A DNA stretch of 64,000 nt from Thiothrix sp. (GCA_008015155.1 SSFA01000031.1:62001-126000); one strand, 5' to 3'. Numbered from the stretch's first letter, positions 1 through 10,447 are shown. The notes: generated by a model from the letters alone, not told the origin. Numbers and translations are program-made.

Positions 1-1008
1 TGCAACGCCCTTGCCAAAATTAATGTCCCCATACAATTGGAAGCGTCGGCCAACACCGCTGAATTTGCGGAGGCCATTGAGGATTGCTTCATCAGAAACG
101 TCTAGCTCCATAGCAATGGCAATCGAAGCCAAAGCATTCAAGACATTATGCTGTCCGGGAAGATTAAGCGTCACATCCAAACGTCGGTGGTTCCGTTTAC
201 ACTCCACGGTAAAGAAGCTTTGTGTGCCTTCAAAATGCACCTTAGATGCACGGACATCAGCATCTTCTTCTATCCCATAGGTAATCACGGTACGATTCAC
301 GTCCGGCAAAATAGCGCGCACATGCTCATCATCGACACATAACACCGCCAAACCATAGAAAGGCAAATGATGTAGGAACTCGATAAAAGTCTGCTTCAGC
401 TTGGAAAAATCACCGCCATAGGTAGACATGTGATCTTCATCGATATTAGTGACGACCGCAATCATAGGTTGTAAGTGCAAGAACGAAGCATCACTTTCAT
501 CCGCTTCAGCTACTAAATATTCACCCGTACCAAGCTTAGAGTTACTGGCTGAGCTATTCAGTTTGCCACCGATCACATAAGTCGGATCTAAACCCCCCTC
601 TACTAATAAGCTGGTCGTTAAACTGGTAGTCGTCGTTTTACCGTGTGTCCCTGCTACGGCAATACCTTGGCGGAACCGCATTAACTCAGCGAGCATTTCA
701 GCGCGGCGCACAATCGGAATACGCTTTTCGCGGGCAGCTATAATTTCAGGGTTCTGTGCGTCGATCGCAGTCGATACCACAATCACATCAGCACCTTCAA
801 TATTTTCAGCAGCATGCCCTTTAAAGACGCTGATACCCATGGTTTGTAAGCGCCGAGTCATCGCACTTTCAGCTAAATCTGAACCACTGACGGTATAGCC
901 TAAGGTTGCAACTACTTCAGCAATCCCGCCCATTCCAGCGCCCCCAATACCGATGAAGTGTAGGCGGTTAATACGTTTGCGAGCGAGGTTATCATTCCCT
1001 GTTTTCAT
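1..1008 (-). CDS. murC: UDP-N-acetylmuramate--L-alanine ligase MurC (3' part outside window)
   Basis: MurC adds L-alanine to UDP-MurNAc, the first peptide step of peptidoglycan synthesis in the cytoplasm. The reverse strand reads from an ATG at 1008 (MKTGNDNLARKR...) through the Rossmann motif HFIGIGGAGMGG (about residues 17-28) and the ATP-binding loop AGTHGKTTTT, then TNIDEDHM and the Mur-ligase N-L-PGxHNVLNALA motif. The frame stays open to base 1, so about 336 residues of an expected ~470 are present and the C-terminus lies before the window. The start overlaps the murG stop in an ATGA, so it is translationally coupled as the distal gene of the dcw operon. Confidence 0.96.
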   Translation of the reverse strand, partial: MKTGNDNLARKRINRLHFIGIGGAGMGGIAEVVATLGYTVSGSDLAESAMTRRLQTMGISVFKGHAAENIEGADVIVVSTAIDAQNPEIIAAREKRIPIVRRAEMLAELMRFRQGIAVAGTHGKTTTTSLTTSLLVEGGLDPTYVIGGKLNSSASNSKLGTGEYLVAEADESDASFLHLQPMIAVVTNIDEDHMSTYGGDFSKLKQTFIEFLHHLPFYGLAVLCVDDEHVRAILPDVNRTVITYGIEEDADVRASKVHFEGTQSFFTVECKRNHRRLDVTLNLPGQHNVLNALASIAIAMELDVSDEAILNGLRKFSGVGRRFQLYGDINFGKGVA

Positions 1009-2120
1009 GCTTTCTTCCTAATCTCTTTAAAATCGTAGCCTGCAAAGGCAGCACAAATTGCGGCTACTTGTGCGGTAGCATGTGGCATCGCTAGTTGGCG
1101 AGCGGCCATGCCCATTTTTAATAACCCTGCACGATCCTTACATAACTCGCTGAGCAAGCTTGCTAAACGCTCGGCATTAAGCTCAGATTGCTGTATTAAC
1201 AGCGCTGCCTCTTGGTCTACTAAATAGCGCGCATTGGCAGTTTGATGATCATCCACTGCATGAGGATAGGGAATAAACAAAGCCGCTAAACCTGCTGCTG
1301 AGACCTCAGCCACGGTCAGAGCCCCCGCCCGACAAATAATTAAATCAGCCCAAGCATAAGCTTCTGCCATATCTTCAATGAACGGCGTGACGGTCGCGGT
1401 CACACCTGCGGATTGGTAAGCCTGTTGAGCCGCTGCTAAATTCTTTGCGCCCGCTTGATGACGCACTTCAGGGCGTAACGCTTCTGGTAATAGTGCTAAA
1501 GCTTGGGGCACGGTCTGATTGAGTGCAGCTGCACCTAGGCTCCCACCGACTATCAATAAATGAACAGGCTGATCCTCACGATCGGCCAAACGCTCTAAAG
1601 GCTGAGGTAAGGCCGCAATATCAGCACGTACCGGATTACCCGTTGCTTGTACTTTTTCACTTTTGGGGAAAGTACCAGGGAAACCTTCTAAGACACGTTT
1701 GCTGACTTTGGAAAGTAGCTTGTTGGTTAAGCCTGCTACCGCATTTTGCTCATGAATGACTACAGGTTTACCCATGAAGGCTGCCACTAAGCCCCCGGGA
1801 CCTGCTACAAAGCCGCCCATCCCTAACACAGCAGCAGGCTTATACCTACGCATAATACCGATGGATTGCCATAGAGCTTTCACTAAGCGAAAAGGGGCCA
1901 AAGCCAACGCCTGCCAACCTTTACCACGTAAGCCAGAAACCTCTAGCCAGGCCACTTCAATACCTGCTGCCGGAATGATCTTCGCTTCTAAGCCTGCACG
2001 CGTACCCATCCAAATGATAGGAATCCCATGAGCTTGTAACTCACGTGCTACTGCCAAACCGGGGTAAACATGTCCACCCGTGCCACCTGCAGTAATTAGA
2101 ATCGGTTTTGGCTCAAGCAC
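1005..2120 (-). CDS. murG: UDP-GlcNAc--lipid I N-acetylglucosaminyltransferase MurG
   Basis: MurG transfers GlcNAc to lipid I on the inner face of the membrane to make lipid II. The 371-residue length is normal for the GT28 family. The N-terminal glycine loop ITAGGTGGHVYPGLAVA (residues 9-25), the HEQN acceptor-site motif and the second-domain GGSLGA nucleotide-binding motif are all present. The start overlaps the end of ftsW by 8 bp and the stop overlaps the murC start by 4 bp. This tight packing is usual for dcw clusters. Confidence 0.97.
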   Translation of the reverse strand: MLEPKPILITAGGTGGHVYPGLAVARELQAHGIPIIWMGTRAGLEAKIIPAAGIEVAWLEVSGLRGKGWQALALAPFRLVKALWQSIGIMRRYKPAAVLGMGGFVAGPGGLVAAFMGKPVVIHEQNAVAGLTNKLLSKVSKRVLEGFPGTFPKSEKVQATGNPVRADIAALPQPLERLADREDQPVHLLIVGGSLGAAALNQTVPQALALLPEALRPEVRHQAGAKNLAAAQQAYQSAGVTATVTPFIEDMAEAYAWADLIICRAGALTVAEVSAAGLAALFIPYPHAVDDHQTANARYLVDQEAALLIQQSELNAERLASLLSELCKDRAGLLKMGMAARQLAMPHATAQVAAICAAFAGYDFKEIRKKA

Positions 2121-3348
2121 GCGCTTTACCTCCCACTGCAGTACGCCGCACTGGCGGTTTGCTATTTTTAGTTTTGACAGGCAAACCTAATGCACTGATT
2201 TGGGTATCACGATGAATACGCATCAAAAGCGCCATCGCTAATAGAGTTGTCAATAAACTACTGCCGCCATAACTCAGGAAGGGTAAAGTCAAACCTTTAG
2301 GTGGCAATACCGCTAAGTTAACCCCAATATGCAGAATTACCTGAAAGCCCATCCAGAACCCAATACCGTAAGCGACATAAGCAGCAAATTGTAAGCCCTG
2401 TTTATCGGCATTAAAGCCAATGACAAAAGCGCGATAAACCAGCCAACCAAACAAAGCTAAGAGTAGCATCATGCCCACGAAGCCAAACTCTTCTGCCAGC
2501 ACCGCAAAAATAAAATCATTATGCGCTTCTGGTAGATAATAAAGCTTTTGCACCCCAGCACCTAAGCCATTACCAAACCATCCACCATCCCCAATCGCAA
2601 TCAGAGAATTAATAATTTGATAGCCTAAGTTTTGCGTATCTGCCCACGGATTTAAGAAAGCTTCAATACGTCTCAGTCGATAACCTTCCAGAGCTACAAC
2701 AGGCAGCATCAATACAATCGCACCACCCAAAAACAAACCTAAGCGCTTCAAAGGCACGCCACCTAAAAACAGCAAGGCTAGACCCACCATAATAATGATG
2801 ACAGCTGAACCGAAATCAGGCTCCAATAGCAGCAGAGCACCGACGACTGCCAAGACAATCAATGGTAAAATTAAAGGCTGATAAGAATTCGCCGTCGCTA
2901 ATTTTTTACCATGCCGCACCATGTAGCTCGACAAATACATGATCATGATAATTTTCACTAGCTCAGAAACTTGTAAAGAAACCGGCCCTAAAGCTAACCA
3001 ACGCCGACTGCCTTTCACCGACACGCCAATCCCTGGAATCAGCACTAAAACCAAGAGAAAAACCGCAATAGGTAGGAGTTTTACGCCTAAACCTTCCCAG
3101 AAATTAATCCGGACTTGGTATAAAGCTAGGGACAGTACCAAGGCTAGGCCGAGGAATAAAAGCTGGCGATTCAGTAGATAATACATATCACCATAAGTTT
3201 TCTCTGCCACCCAAAATGAGGCTGATCCAAGCATCACAACCCCAATCGCTAAGAGCATAGCTATTGCCAAAGCCAAATCACGATCGATGTAACGCGACCA
3301 ATCGATGGCTTCAATACGTTCTATAAGCTTGTGAGTGCTGATGTTCAT
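2113..3348 (-). CDS. ftsW: Lipid II glycosyltransferase / SEDS protein FtsW
   Basis: FtsW is the SEDS-family polymerase that works with FtsI at the septum. The 411 residues form about ten membrane helices after a short cytoplasmic N-terminus. The conserved extracytoplasmic stretch EAHNDFIFAVLAEEFG and the C-terminal PFLSYGGSS motif identify it as FtsW/RodA. Its place between murD and murG identifies it as FtsW rather than RodA. The basic C-terminal tail after the last helix is cytoplasmic. The ATG start overlaps the murD stop (ATGA). Confidence 0.96.
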   Translation of the reverse strand: MNISTHKLIERIEAIDWSRYIDRDLALAIAMLLAIGVVMLGSASFWVAEKTYGDMYYLLNRQLLFLGLALVLSLALYQVRINFWEGLGVKLLPIAVFLLVLVLIPGIGVSVKGSRRWLALGPVSLQVSELVKIIMIMYLSSYMVRHGKKLATANSYQPLILPLIVLAVVGALLLLEPDFGSAVIIIMVGLALLFLGGVPLKRLGLFLGGAIVLMLPVVALEGYRLRRIEAFLNPWADTQNLGYQIINSLIAIGDGGWFGNGLGAGVQKLYYLPEAHNDFIFAVLAEEFGFVGMMLLLALFGWLVYRAFVIGFNADKQGLQFAAYVAYGIGFWMGFQVILHIGVNLAVLPPKGLTLPFLSYGGSSLLTTLLAMALLMRIHRDTQISALGLPVKTKNSKPPVRRTAVGGKARA

Positions 3349-4694
3349 ACTGGCAAACCTCTAACCGCAGCACTAAATACTTCACCCCGATGACCATAGT
3401 TTTTGAACATATCAAAACTGGCACAAGCTGGAGAAAGCAACACATTATCGCCAGGCTGTGCAGCTTCAGCCGCTAATTGCACTGCAGCTTCCATGGTGCT
3501 GGCATAATGTACTGGAACACTGGGATCAATCACTTGAGCAATAAGCGATGCATCTCGCCCAATCAGCACCACGGCGCGCGCCTTCGCTTGAATAGCTGGG
3601 CCTAGCGGTGTGAAGTCAGCGTCCTTGCCAATTCCACCGGCAATCAAGACGGTTTTACCGGGCAGACCTTGTAAAGCCGCTAAGGTAGCCCCTACATTGG
3701 TACCTTTTGAATCATCGTACCAACATACACCCTGTCGCTGGCGTACCCACTGAGTTCGATGGTCTAAGCCACCAAATTCACGCAAGGCTGTTAACATCCC
3801 CTGCAAAGGAATACCAACAGCTTCGCCTAAAGCCAAAGCGGCTAAAGCATTGGCATGATTATGACTACCGGGTAGCTTCATCTCTGTGGTGGCTAGGAGT
3901 AAGTCTTCACCCTTGGCTAGCCAAGTAGTGCCCTCATGCTCACGAATGCCATAATGTCCAGCTTCCGGCACATCTAAACCGAAACTGACTTGTTTACCTG
4001 AGATAGGCGCCATTTGCATGACTAAAGTATCATCACGGTTTAGCACTGCACACTGGCAATCTTGGTAAATCACTTGCTTAGCAGCTGCATAGTCAGCATA
4101 GCTTAGATAGCGATCCATATGATCTTCACTCACATTAAGCACCACGGCTGCAGCTGCTTTAAGTGAATGAGTGGTTTCCAGTTGGAAGCTAGAAAGCTCC
4201 ATGACATACACATCGGGGATAGGCAAATCGAGTAAATCTAAAGCTGCATAGCCTAGATTTCCGCCTGCTAAAGACTGTAAGCCAGCTTGCTTGGCCATTA
4301 AATCGACGAGGGTAGTGACACTACTTTTACCATTGGAGCCAGTGATTGCCACAATCGGAGCTTGAGCAACACGCACAAATAACTCGATATCGCCGATAAT
4401 TTCAGCACCACGTAAGCGTGCTGACTGAATTTCGGGAGTGGCAACCGCAATTCCAGGGCTAACCACTAAAGTCTGGGCTTGTTCAAACCAAGCATTCACC
4501 TTAGCAAAATCCCCAAAGGCATAAGCGGACTCTGGAAATTGTCTAAGAAGTTCCTCTTTTCCTGGTGGATCTTCACGACTATCAACCACAGCAAAAGCAA
4601 TCCCTTGTGCCTTTAAATAGCGTGCGACCGAAAGGCCGGTAATCCCAAGACCTACCACTAGCGTCTTCCCATCCATGTGAGCTACTGCATTCAT
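3345..4694 (-). CDS. murD: UDP-MurNAc-L-alanine--D-glutamate ligase MurD
   Basis: MurD adds D-glutamate to UDP-MurNAc-L-Ala. The 449-residue protein has the three-domain Mur ligase layout: an N-terminal UDP-binding domain (VVGLGITGLSVARYL), the central ATPase loop ITGSNGKSSVTTL near residue 117, and the C-terminal DDSKGTN motif. It overlaps mraY upstream by one base (TAATG) and ftsW downstream by an ATGA. Nothing looks unusual. Confidence 0.96.
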   Translation of the reverse strand: MNAVAHMDGKTLVVGLGITGLSVARYLKAQGIAFAVVDSREDPPGKEELLRQFPESAYAFGDFAKVNAWFEQAQTLVVSPGIAVATPEIQSARLRGAEIIGDIELFVRVAQAPIVAITGSNGKSSVTTLVDLMAKQAGLQSLAGGNLGYAALDLLDLPIPDVYVMELSSFQLETTHSLKAAAAVVLNVSEDHMDRYLSYADYAAAKQVIYQDCQCAVLNRDDTLVMQMAPISGKQVSFGLDVPEAGHYGIREHEGTTWLAKGEDLLLATTEMKLPGSHNHANALAALALGEAVGIPLQGMLTALREFGGLDHRTQWVRQRQGVCWYDDSKGTNVGATLAALQGLPGKTVLIAGGIGKDADFTPLGPAIQAKARAVVLIGRDASLIAQVIDPSVPVHYASTMEAAVQLAAEAAQPGDNVLLSPACASFDMFKNYGHRGEVFSAAVRGLPV

Positions 4695-5776
4695 TAGCGC
4701 ACCTTCAAAGTGGCTAAGCCAATCATGACTAGCACGACGGTAATAATCCAGAAACGCACAATGACTTTAGGCTCAGGCCAACCCTTCTTTTCATAGTGAT
4801 GATGCAGAGGCGCCATACGGAAAATACGCTTGCCGCCAGTAGCTTTGAAATAGCCTACTTGTAGAATGACCGACAAGGTTTCCAGCACAAACACGCCGCC
4901 CATGATCGCCAATACGATTTCTTGACGTACAATAATCGCCACAATGGCTAAAGCAGCCCCTAAAGCTAGAGCACCTACATCGCCCATAAAGACTTGAGCA
5001 GGATAGGAGTTAAACCATAAAAAACCTAAACCAGCGCCTACAATGGCACAGCAAAATACCAACATTTCACCTGCACCTGGCACTTTAGGCACGCCTAGAT
5101 AACTAGAAATCGCTGCATGTCCACTGGCATAGGCAAAAATCCCTAAACCGCCCGCAACTAGAATAGTCGGCATAATCGCCAAACCATCCAAACCATCCGT
5201 AAGGTTCACTGCATTGCTAGTACCAATCACAACCAAATACACCCAAGGAATAAATAACCAACCCATTTCCCAATGCACTCCCTTGAGGATGGGCATATAA
5301 AGGGTCGTATCGGTTGGGTTTTGTGCGGTGAAGAATAAAAAGAAAGCAGCCGCAAAACCGACCAAGGTTAAACCTGCCGTTTTTTGCCGCGCGGTTAACC
5401 CTAAATTACGGCGTTTTTTGAGTTTAATATAATCATCTAAACCACCAATTAAGCCGAAACCTAAAGTGACTGCCAGAGCGACCCAAGTAAAGCGATTACT
5501 TAAATCCGCCCATAATAAAGTAGATACGCTAATAGCCAGAATAATCATCACTCCACCCATAGTTGGAGTGCCTGCTTTCATCTGATGCTGTGGGCCATCT
5601 TCACGAATATATTGGCCAATCTTTAAGCGAGTGAGTGCTCGAATCATCGCTGGCCCTGACCATAAGCCAATGACCAGAGCAGTCAAAACCCCCAAAATGG
5701 CCCGAAAGGTGAGGTATTGGAAAACATTAAAACCGCTATAAAACTGACTAAGCTGTTCAAAGAGCCAAACTAGCAT
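4694..5776 (-). CDS. mraY: Phospho-MurNAc-pentapeptide transferase MraY
   Basis: MraY makes lipid I from UDP-MurNAc-pentapeptide and undecaprenyl phosphate. The 360 residues form about ten transmembrane helices. Diagnostic motifs are present: GTPTMGGVMI, the catalytic region NLTDGLDGLA, and the conserved cytoplasmic loop PLHHHYEKKGWPE. The length equals that of E. coli MraY. Its stop overlaps murD and its ATG lies inside the 3' end of murF, which fits co-translation. Confidence 0.97.
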   Translation of the reverse strand: MLVWLFEQLSQFYSGFNVFQYLTFRAILGVLTALVIGLWSGPAMIRALTRLKIGQYIREDGPQHQMKAGTPTMGGVMIILAISVSTLLWADLSNRFTWVALAVTLGFGLIGGLDDYIKLKKRRNLGLTARQKTAGLTLVGFAAAFFLFFTAQNPTDTTLYMPILKGVHWEMGWLFIPWVYLVVIGTSNAVNLTDGLDGLAIMPTILVAGGLGIFAYASGHAAISSYLGVPKVPGAGEMLVFCCAIVGAGLGFLWFNSYPAQVFMGDVGALALGAALAIVAIIVRQEIVLAIMGGVFVLETLSVILQVGYFKATGGKRIFRMAPLHHHYEKKGWPEPKVIVRFWIITVVLVMIGLATLKVR

Positions 5777-7131
5777 GGAGTAGCTCCTTGATCGACTAGC
5801 GCTTCGACAACTCGTTCCATCCGTGCTGAGCGCGAACCCTTCACCAAAATTTGAGTGCCAGGCCTTAGCTTAGGACTTAAACTGGCTAATAAGTCTGCTA
5901 AATCCTGAAAAGCATAAGCACCTGCTCCGAATGCTCGGCTAGCGGCAGCGCTTAATTGTCCTAAACTATAAAGTTCATCAATACCTGCTGATTTTGCGAG
6001 TAGCCCTAACTCGAAATGCAGCTGTTCACCTGTTGTGCCCAATTCGCCCATATCCCCTAGTACTAAAATTTTTCTTCCCTGTTGCTCTGCGAGCACAGCT
6101 ATCGCAGCCGCTGTTGAACTTGGGTTCGCATTGTAAGTGTCATCAATAATCCAAGCACCTTGTTGACCTTGCTTAGGATTTAAGCGACCCTTCACCGGCT
6201 GCAAGGATTCCAAGCCTTGCTTAATCACTGCTAATGAAAGCCCTAAGGCCGTCGCACCTGCAGCGGCTGCTAAGGCATTCAGCTGATTATGTTTACCCAA
6301 GAGTTTTAAGCGTACTGCAACTGAATCACTACCCTGATAAATCACCAATTGATTAGCTGTATTCACTTCACCATGCAGATCAGCGTCTTGGCTAAAGCCA
6401 AAGCTCAATAAAGGTCGGTTTTGATTCAGCTCACGCCAATAGTCAGCATAAGTATCATCGGCATTAATGACCGCAATGCCTCCAGCAGCTAAGCCCGCAA
6501 AGATTTCGCCTTTTGCACGAGCAACGCCAGCTATGTCCCCAAAGCCTTCTAAATGAGCAGCGCCTGCGTTATTGAGAATAGCGACATTTGGCAGAGCTAA
6601 ATGGGCTAGGTAATCAATTTCACCAAAATGATTCGCGCCCATTTCAATTACTGCGAATTGATCATCCGCACGCAAGCGTAATAAGGTTAAAGGCACACCA
6701 ATATCATTATTGAGATTGCCTAGGGTCGCTAAGGTTTGGCCTTGCTGACTTAGAATCGCCGTGAGCATTTCTTTTAAGGTGGTTTTGCCATTACTACCTG
6801 TCAGACCAATCACAGGTTGGGTGAACTGCTTACGCCAATACTTAGCCAACTGCCCTAAAGCCAAACGGACATCAGGCACTACGACCTGTGGGATCGCCAC
6901 ATCAAGCGGATGCGACACTAGCGCAGCGCTTGCTTTTCCTGCTATCTGTGGAACAAACTCATGCGCATCGAAACGCTCACCTTTGAGCGCTATAAACAAA
7001 TCACCCGCCTGAGTTGTTCGCGAATCCCGTTCGATTCGTTCTATGTTTAATTGTTGGGCAGTTTCAAGGCTCACTGCATGCAGATCGGCTTGTAGAGATT
7101 CAGCAATTTGTGCCAGTGTTAACCACGTCAT
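5770..7131 (-). CDS. murF: UDP-MurNAc-tripeptide--D-Ala-D-Ala ligase MurF
   Basis: MurF adds the D-Ala-D-Ala dipeptide, the last cytoplasmic step of the pentapeptide precursor. Motifs seen are the ATP loop GLTGSNGKTTLKEM, EMGANHFGEI and DDTYNANPSS. A GTG nine bases upstream (7140) is also in frame. The ATG at 7131 is preferred because it forms an ATGA overlap with the murE stop, the pattern used elsewhere in this operon. That gives 453 residues. The protein ends inside the first codons of mraY. Confidence 0.95.
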   Translation of the reverse strand: MTWLTLAQIAESLQADLHAVSLETAQQLNIERIERDSRTTQAGDLFIALKGERFDAHEFVPQIAGKASAALVSHPLDVAIPQVVVPDVRLALGQLAKYWRKQFTQPVIGLTGSNGKTTLKEMLTAILSQQGQTLATLGNLNNDIGVPLTLLRLRADDQFAVIEMGANHFGEIDYLAHLALPNVAILNNAGAAHLEGFGDIAGVARAKGEIFAGLAAGGIAVINADDTYADYWRELNQNRPLLSFGFSQDADLHGEVNTANQLVIYQGSDSVAVRLKLLGKHNQLNALAAAAGATALGLSLAVIKQGLESLQPVKGRLNPKQGQQGAWIIDDTYNANPSSTAAAIAVLAEQQGRKILVLGDMGELGTTGEQLHFELGLLAKSAGIDELYSLGQLSAAASRAFGAGAYAFQDLADLLASLSPKLRPGTQILVKGSRSARMERVVEALVDQGATPC

Positions 7132-8615
7132 ACACCGCACTCCTGTAAAGCTAAACTTGCTTGCGTGCGATCATCAAAAGGGATCGAACGGTCAGCTAAA
7201 ATCTGTACCGTTTCATGGCCTTTGCCTGCAATTACCACTGTATCGCCTGATTTGGCTTGCTGAATCGCTAGCCGAATTGCAGCGGCGCGATTATGCTCAA
7301 AATGAACTACCTCTGGTTGATTAAAACCGGCACGAATATTTGCAAAAATAGTGTCTGGATTTTCCGTACGTGGATTGTCATCAGTCACAATGACAAGATT
7401 TGCCTCCTGCTCAGCGATTTGTGCCATGACGGGACGTTTGCCTGCATCACGATCACCTCCACACCCAAAGACACAGATTAAACGCTCTGTAGTATGCACT
7501 TTGGCAGCCCGTAAAGCTTGCTGTAAAGCCGTCGGGGTATGTGCAAAATCCACCACGACTAATACGCCTTCTGCTTTACCTTGTACCTGCACTCGCTGCA
7601 TACGACCAGGCACTGTTGCAACCTGTTGTAAAGCCGTTAAAGCTGGTTCTAAAGCCAAGCCTTTGGCTAATAAAACACTCAAAGCAGCCAGTAAGTTATG
7701 AAGATTAAATCGACCCAGAATTGGTGCCCTTAGCTCACCTTTACCCAGCGGGGTAGAAAGCTTAGCCTGAATACCTTGAGCATCAAATCTAGCGCTAGTC
7801 GCAATGACTGCATGCGGTGGATAATTAGCCGAATCACCTACTCCATAACCCCAAATTTTTACTGAACTAGGGGCTAATTCGGCTGCCAAGCGCTGACCAA
7901 AAGCATCATCCAGATTCAGCACTACTTGCTGCAAACCAGGCCAGTGAAACAGTTTGCGTTTAGCTTCAGCATAAGCTTCAACTGTGCCATGATAATCTAA
8001 ATGGTCACGAGTCAGATTCGTTAGCACAGCTAGATCAAACTGCACTCCATTCACCCGCCCTTGATCGAGCGCGTGCGAAGACACTTCCATCGCTACAGTC
8101 TTAAAACCTTGCTGTTTAAGATCATTGAACTGCTTTTGTACTTGAATGGCATCGGGCGTGGTGTGTGTACCTTTTTCAAGATGACCGGGCTTACCCACTC
8201 CCAAAGTCCCTAACACCGCTGCTGGCTCAGCCAGATAAGCTAAAGCTTCCGCAATAAAATGGGTAGTAGAGGTTTTGCCATCAGTGCCTGTGACCCCAAT
8301 CACATACAAATCATCAGCTGTTACTTGATAAAAGCGCTGTGCGATAAGACCCAGTACCTCAGGTAACTGCGGAACAGCAACGAGTGGCACGGTTAGGCTA
8401 GGGATAACTAGATTAGGAACAGGTTCATATAAAACAACTACAGCGCCCGCCTCTACTGCTGCTTGAGCATAAGCTAAGCCATGTTGGCGTGTGCCTTGTA
8501 AAGCAACAAAGGCCATTCCTGCTTGAGTCTGGCGGTTATCTAAAGCTAAGCCAGTGATACTCAGCTCGGGAATCTCTGCACAAAAGCCATCCAGTAAAGC
8601 GACCAGCTGCTTCAT
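7128..8615 (-). CDS. murE: UDP-MurNAc-L-Ala-D-Glu--meso-diaminopimelate ligase MurE
   Basis: MurE adds the third amino acid of the stem peptide. The ATP loop VTGTDGKTSTTHF (about residues 106-118) and the motif DDNPRTENP are present. The DNPR sequence is the established signature for meso-diaminopimelate rather than lysine, so the cell has Gram-negative-type peptidoglycan. The length of 495 residues is normal. The start overlaps the ftsI stop (ATGA). Confidence 0.96.
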   Translation of the reverse strand: MKQLVALLDGFCAEIPELSITGLALDNRQTQAGMAFVALQGTRQHGLAYAQAAVEAGAVVVLYEPVPNLVIPSLTVPLVAVPQLPEVLGLIAQRFYQVTADDLYVIGVTGTDGKTSTTHFIAEALAYLAEPAAVLGTLGVGKPGHLEKGTHTTPDAIQVQKQFNDLKQQGFKTVAMEVSSHALDQGRVNGVQFDLAVLTNLTRDHLDYHGTVEAYAEAKRKLFHWPGLQQVVLNLDDAFGQRLAAELAPSSVKIWGYGVGDSANYPPHAVIATSARFDAQGIQAKLSTPLGKGELRAPILGRFNLHNLLAALSVLLAKGLALEPALTALQQVATVPGRMQRVQVQGKAEGVLVVVDFAHTPTALQQALRAAKVHTTERLICVFGCGGDRDAGKRPVMAQIAEQEANLVIVTDDNPRTENPDTIFANIRAGFNQPEVVHFEHNRAAAIRLAIQQAKSGDTVVIAGKGHETVQILADRSIPFDDRTQASLALQECGV

Positions 8616-10447
8616 GTATTGCCCTCTTTCTTTGTTGTTGTATCAGCTTGTTTTAAAGCAGGTAGGTCATCCGGTGGAATATCCAATAAGCGCAGGGCTT
8701 CAGACATTACCTTTGAAAAAGCAGGTGCGGCAGCCCGACCACCACTATCGTCTTTTTTCGGTTCGTCAATTTGTACAGCCACCACAAGACGTGGACGCGT
8801 AGCGGGCGCAATGCCAATAAAGCTAGTCATATAGCGTGTATTACTGTAGGCATTATTGATGAATTTATAGGCTGTACCGGTTTTTCCTGCCACTCGATAA
8901 CCATCAATCATGGCACGTTTACCTGTACCATCCGTTTGAACCACTGCTTCCATCATATGGATCACCGCTTGAGCTGTTGTCGGTGACATAACCGATTGAG
9001 CAAGTGGCAATTTGTCCAGCTTGTAAATGGTGGCGGGCATCAGTTGGCCATTATTAGCCAGAGCCGTATAAGCATGAGTAAGTTGCAGTAAGCTGGTTGC
9101 TAAACCATAACCATAGCTATGTGAAGCATGGTCAACTTTTCCCCATTCGGTATAACTAGAAAGCTGTCCAGAACTTTCACTGGGAAAACCCGCCGCAGGA
9201 ACCCGCCCTAAACCCACACGACTTAAAAACATCCAATGATCACGAGGATTCATTAACAGAGCAACACGACTTGCCCCAACGTTGCTGGATTTGGCCAATA
9301 AAGTGGCTAATGAAATTGGACCATAATTACTTGGATCACGTACCGTATACTTTCCGAAATTAATATGTCCAGGTGAAGTATCAATCTCCACATCAGGGGA
9401 AATAACACGTGACTCCAAAGCTGCAGCTACTGTTAACGGCTTTAATGTAGATCCAGGTTCTGACTTATCTGTCACTGCCCGATTACGGTAAGTTTGTGCA
9501 TCTAGCTGTTTACGATTATTCGGATTAAAAGAAGGCAGATTCGCCATTGCGAGGATTTCCCCCGTTTGGGCATCCATCACTAGGATCGAACCTGCTTTTG
9601 CATCTAAGCGGACTACCTGTTCTTTCAGCTGTTTATAAGCGGTGTATTGAATGCGCCGATCAATGCTTAATTTAACTGTTTGCCCTGGCACCATATCTGT
9701 AAGGCTTTCAATGCCTTCAATAATACGGTTTTTGCCATCCTTAACAACGCGCATGCGACCAGATTGACCGGCTAAAACGCCATCAGCAACTTTTTCAATA
9801 CCCTCAATCCCTTTGCCGTCACTATCCGTCATGCCAATCACATGACCACTTGTTTCCCCTAAAGGATAGAAACGCCGATAACCACTGGTACTTTCAAGTT
9901 TTTTAATATTTAAAGCCAAGATCTCTTGTGCTAATTCGGGCGGTAGCTGACGACCTAAATAGTAAAAGTTTTTATCCCGTGATTCTTCCAAATTTTGTAA
10001 GAGTTGCCCTGGAGGATACTCAAGTACTTCCTCAACCTTACGTAAAGCCTCTTCTAGTTTCACAAATGGCATATTCGCCAGCACACGCTCTGCATCTAAG
10101 CGAGCATCGCCTTGAGTCGTTTCTGCAGTTCTTAAGGCTAAATTATAATCGTCGCGCCAAACAGTACGGGTATCTAACAGGATCTTGGGATTGCAACTTA
10201 AGGTCTCTACCGGCGTACTCACTGCCATTGGATCGCCATTGCGATCTAAAATCATCCCACGGTAAGCAGGCACAGTAACGACTTTAGTTTGCCGCTGCTC
10301 TGCACGCTCTTGAAGCATGGATTGATCGAAAATTTCTAACCAGACAGCGCGCAGCATTAACACACCAATAATGGTGAGCAAGGCTAACATTAGGAAACGT
10401 CTTCGACCTTCAAAAACTGGAGAGGCTACCGTTTTACGTTTGCTCAT
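8612..10447 (-). CDS. ftsI: Septal peptidoglycan transpeptidase FtsI (PBP3)
   Basis: FtsI is the class B penicillin-binding protein that cross-links septal peptidoglycan with FtsW. The ATG at 10447 (MSKRKTVAS) is chosen over an upstream in-frame extension because it overlaps the ftsL stop by ATGA and places the single membrane anchor near residues 17-37. The product has 611 residues. The PBP dimerisation domain is followed by the transpeptidase with the catalytic serine in GSTLKPL, SSN and KTGTA. All three active-site motifs are intact. Confidence 0.96.
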   Translation of the reverse strand: MSKRKTVASPVFEGRRRFLMLALLTIIGVLMLRAVWLEIFDQSMLQERAEQRQTKVVTVPAYRGMILDRNGDPMAVSTPVETLSCNPKILLDTRTVWRDDYNLALRTAETTQGDARLDAERVLANMPFVKLEEALRKVEEVLEYPPGQLLQNLEESRDKNFYYLGRQLPPELAQEILALNIKKLESTSGYRRFYPLGETSGHVIGMTDSDGKGIEGIEKVADGVLAGQSGRMRVVKDGKNRIIEGIESLTDMVPGQTVKLSIDRRIQYTAYKQLKEQVVRLDAKAGSILVMDAQTGEILAMANLPSFNPNNRKQLDAQTYRNRAVTDKSEPGSTLKPLTVAAALESRVISPDVEIDTSPGHINFGKYTVRDPSNYGPISLATLLAKSSNVGASRVALLMNPRDHWMFLSRVGLGRVPAAGFPSESSGQLSSYTEWGKVDHASHSYGYGLATSLLQLTHAYTALANNGQLMPATIYKLDKLPLAQSVMSPTTAQAVIHMMEAVVQTDGTGKRAMIDGYRVAGKTGTAYKFINNAYSNTRYMTSFIGIAPATRPRLVVAVQIDEPKKDDSGGRAAAPAFSKVMSEALRLLDIPPDDLPALKQADTTTKKEGNT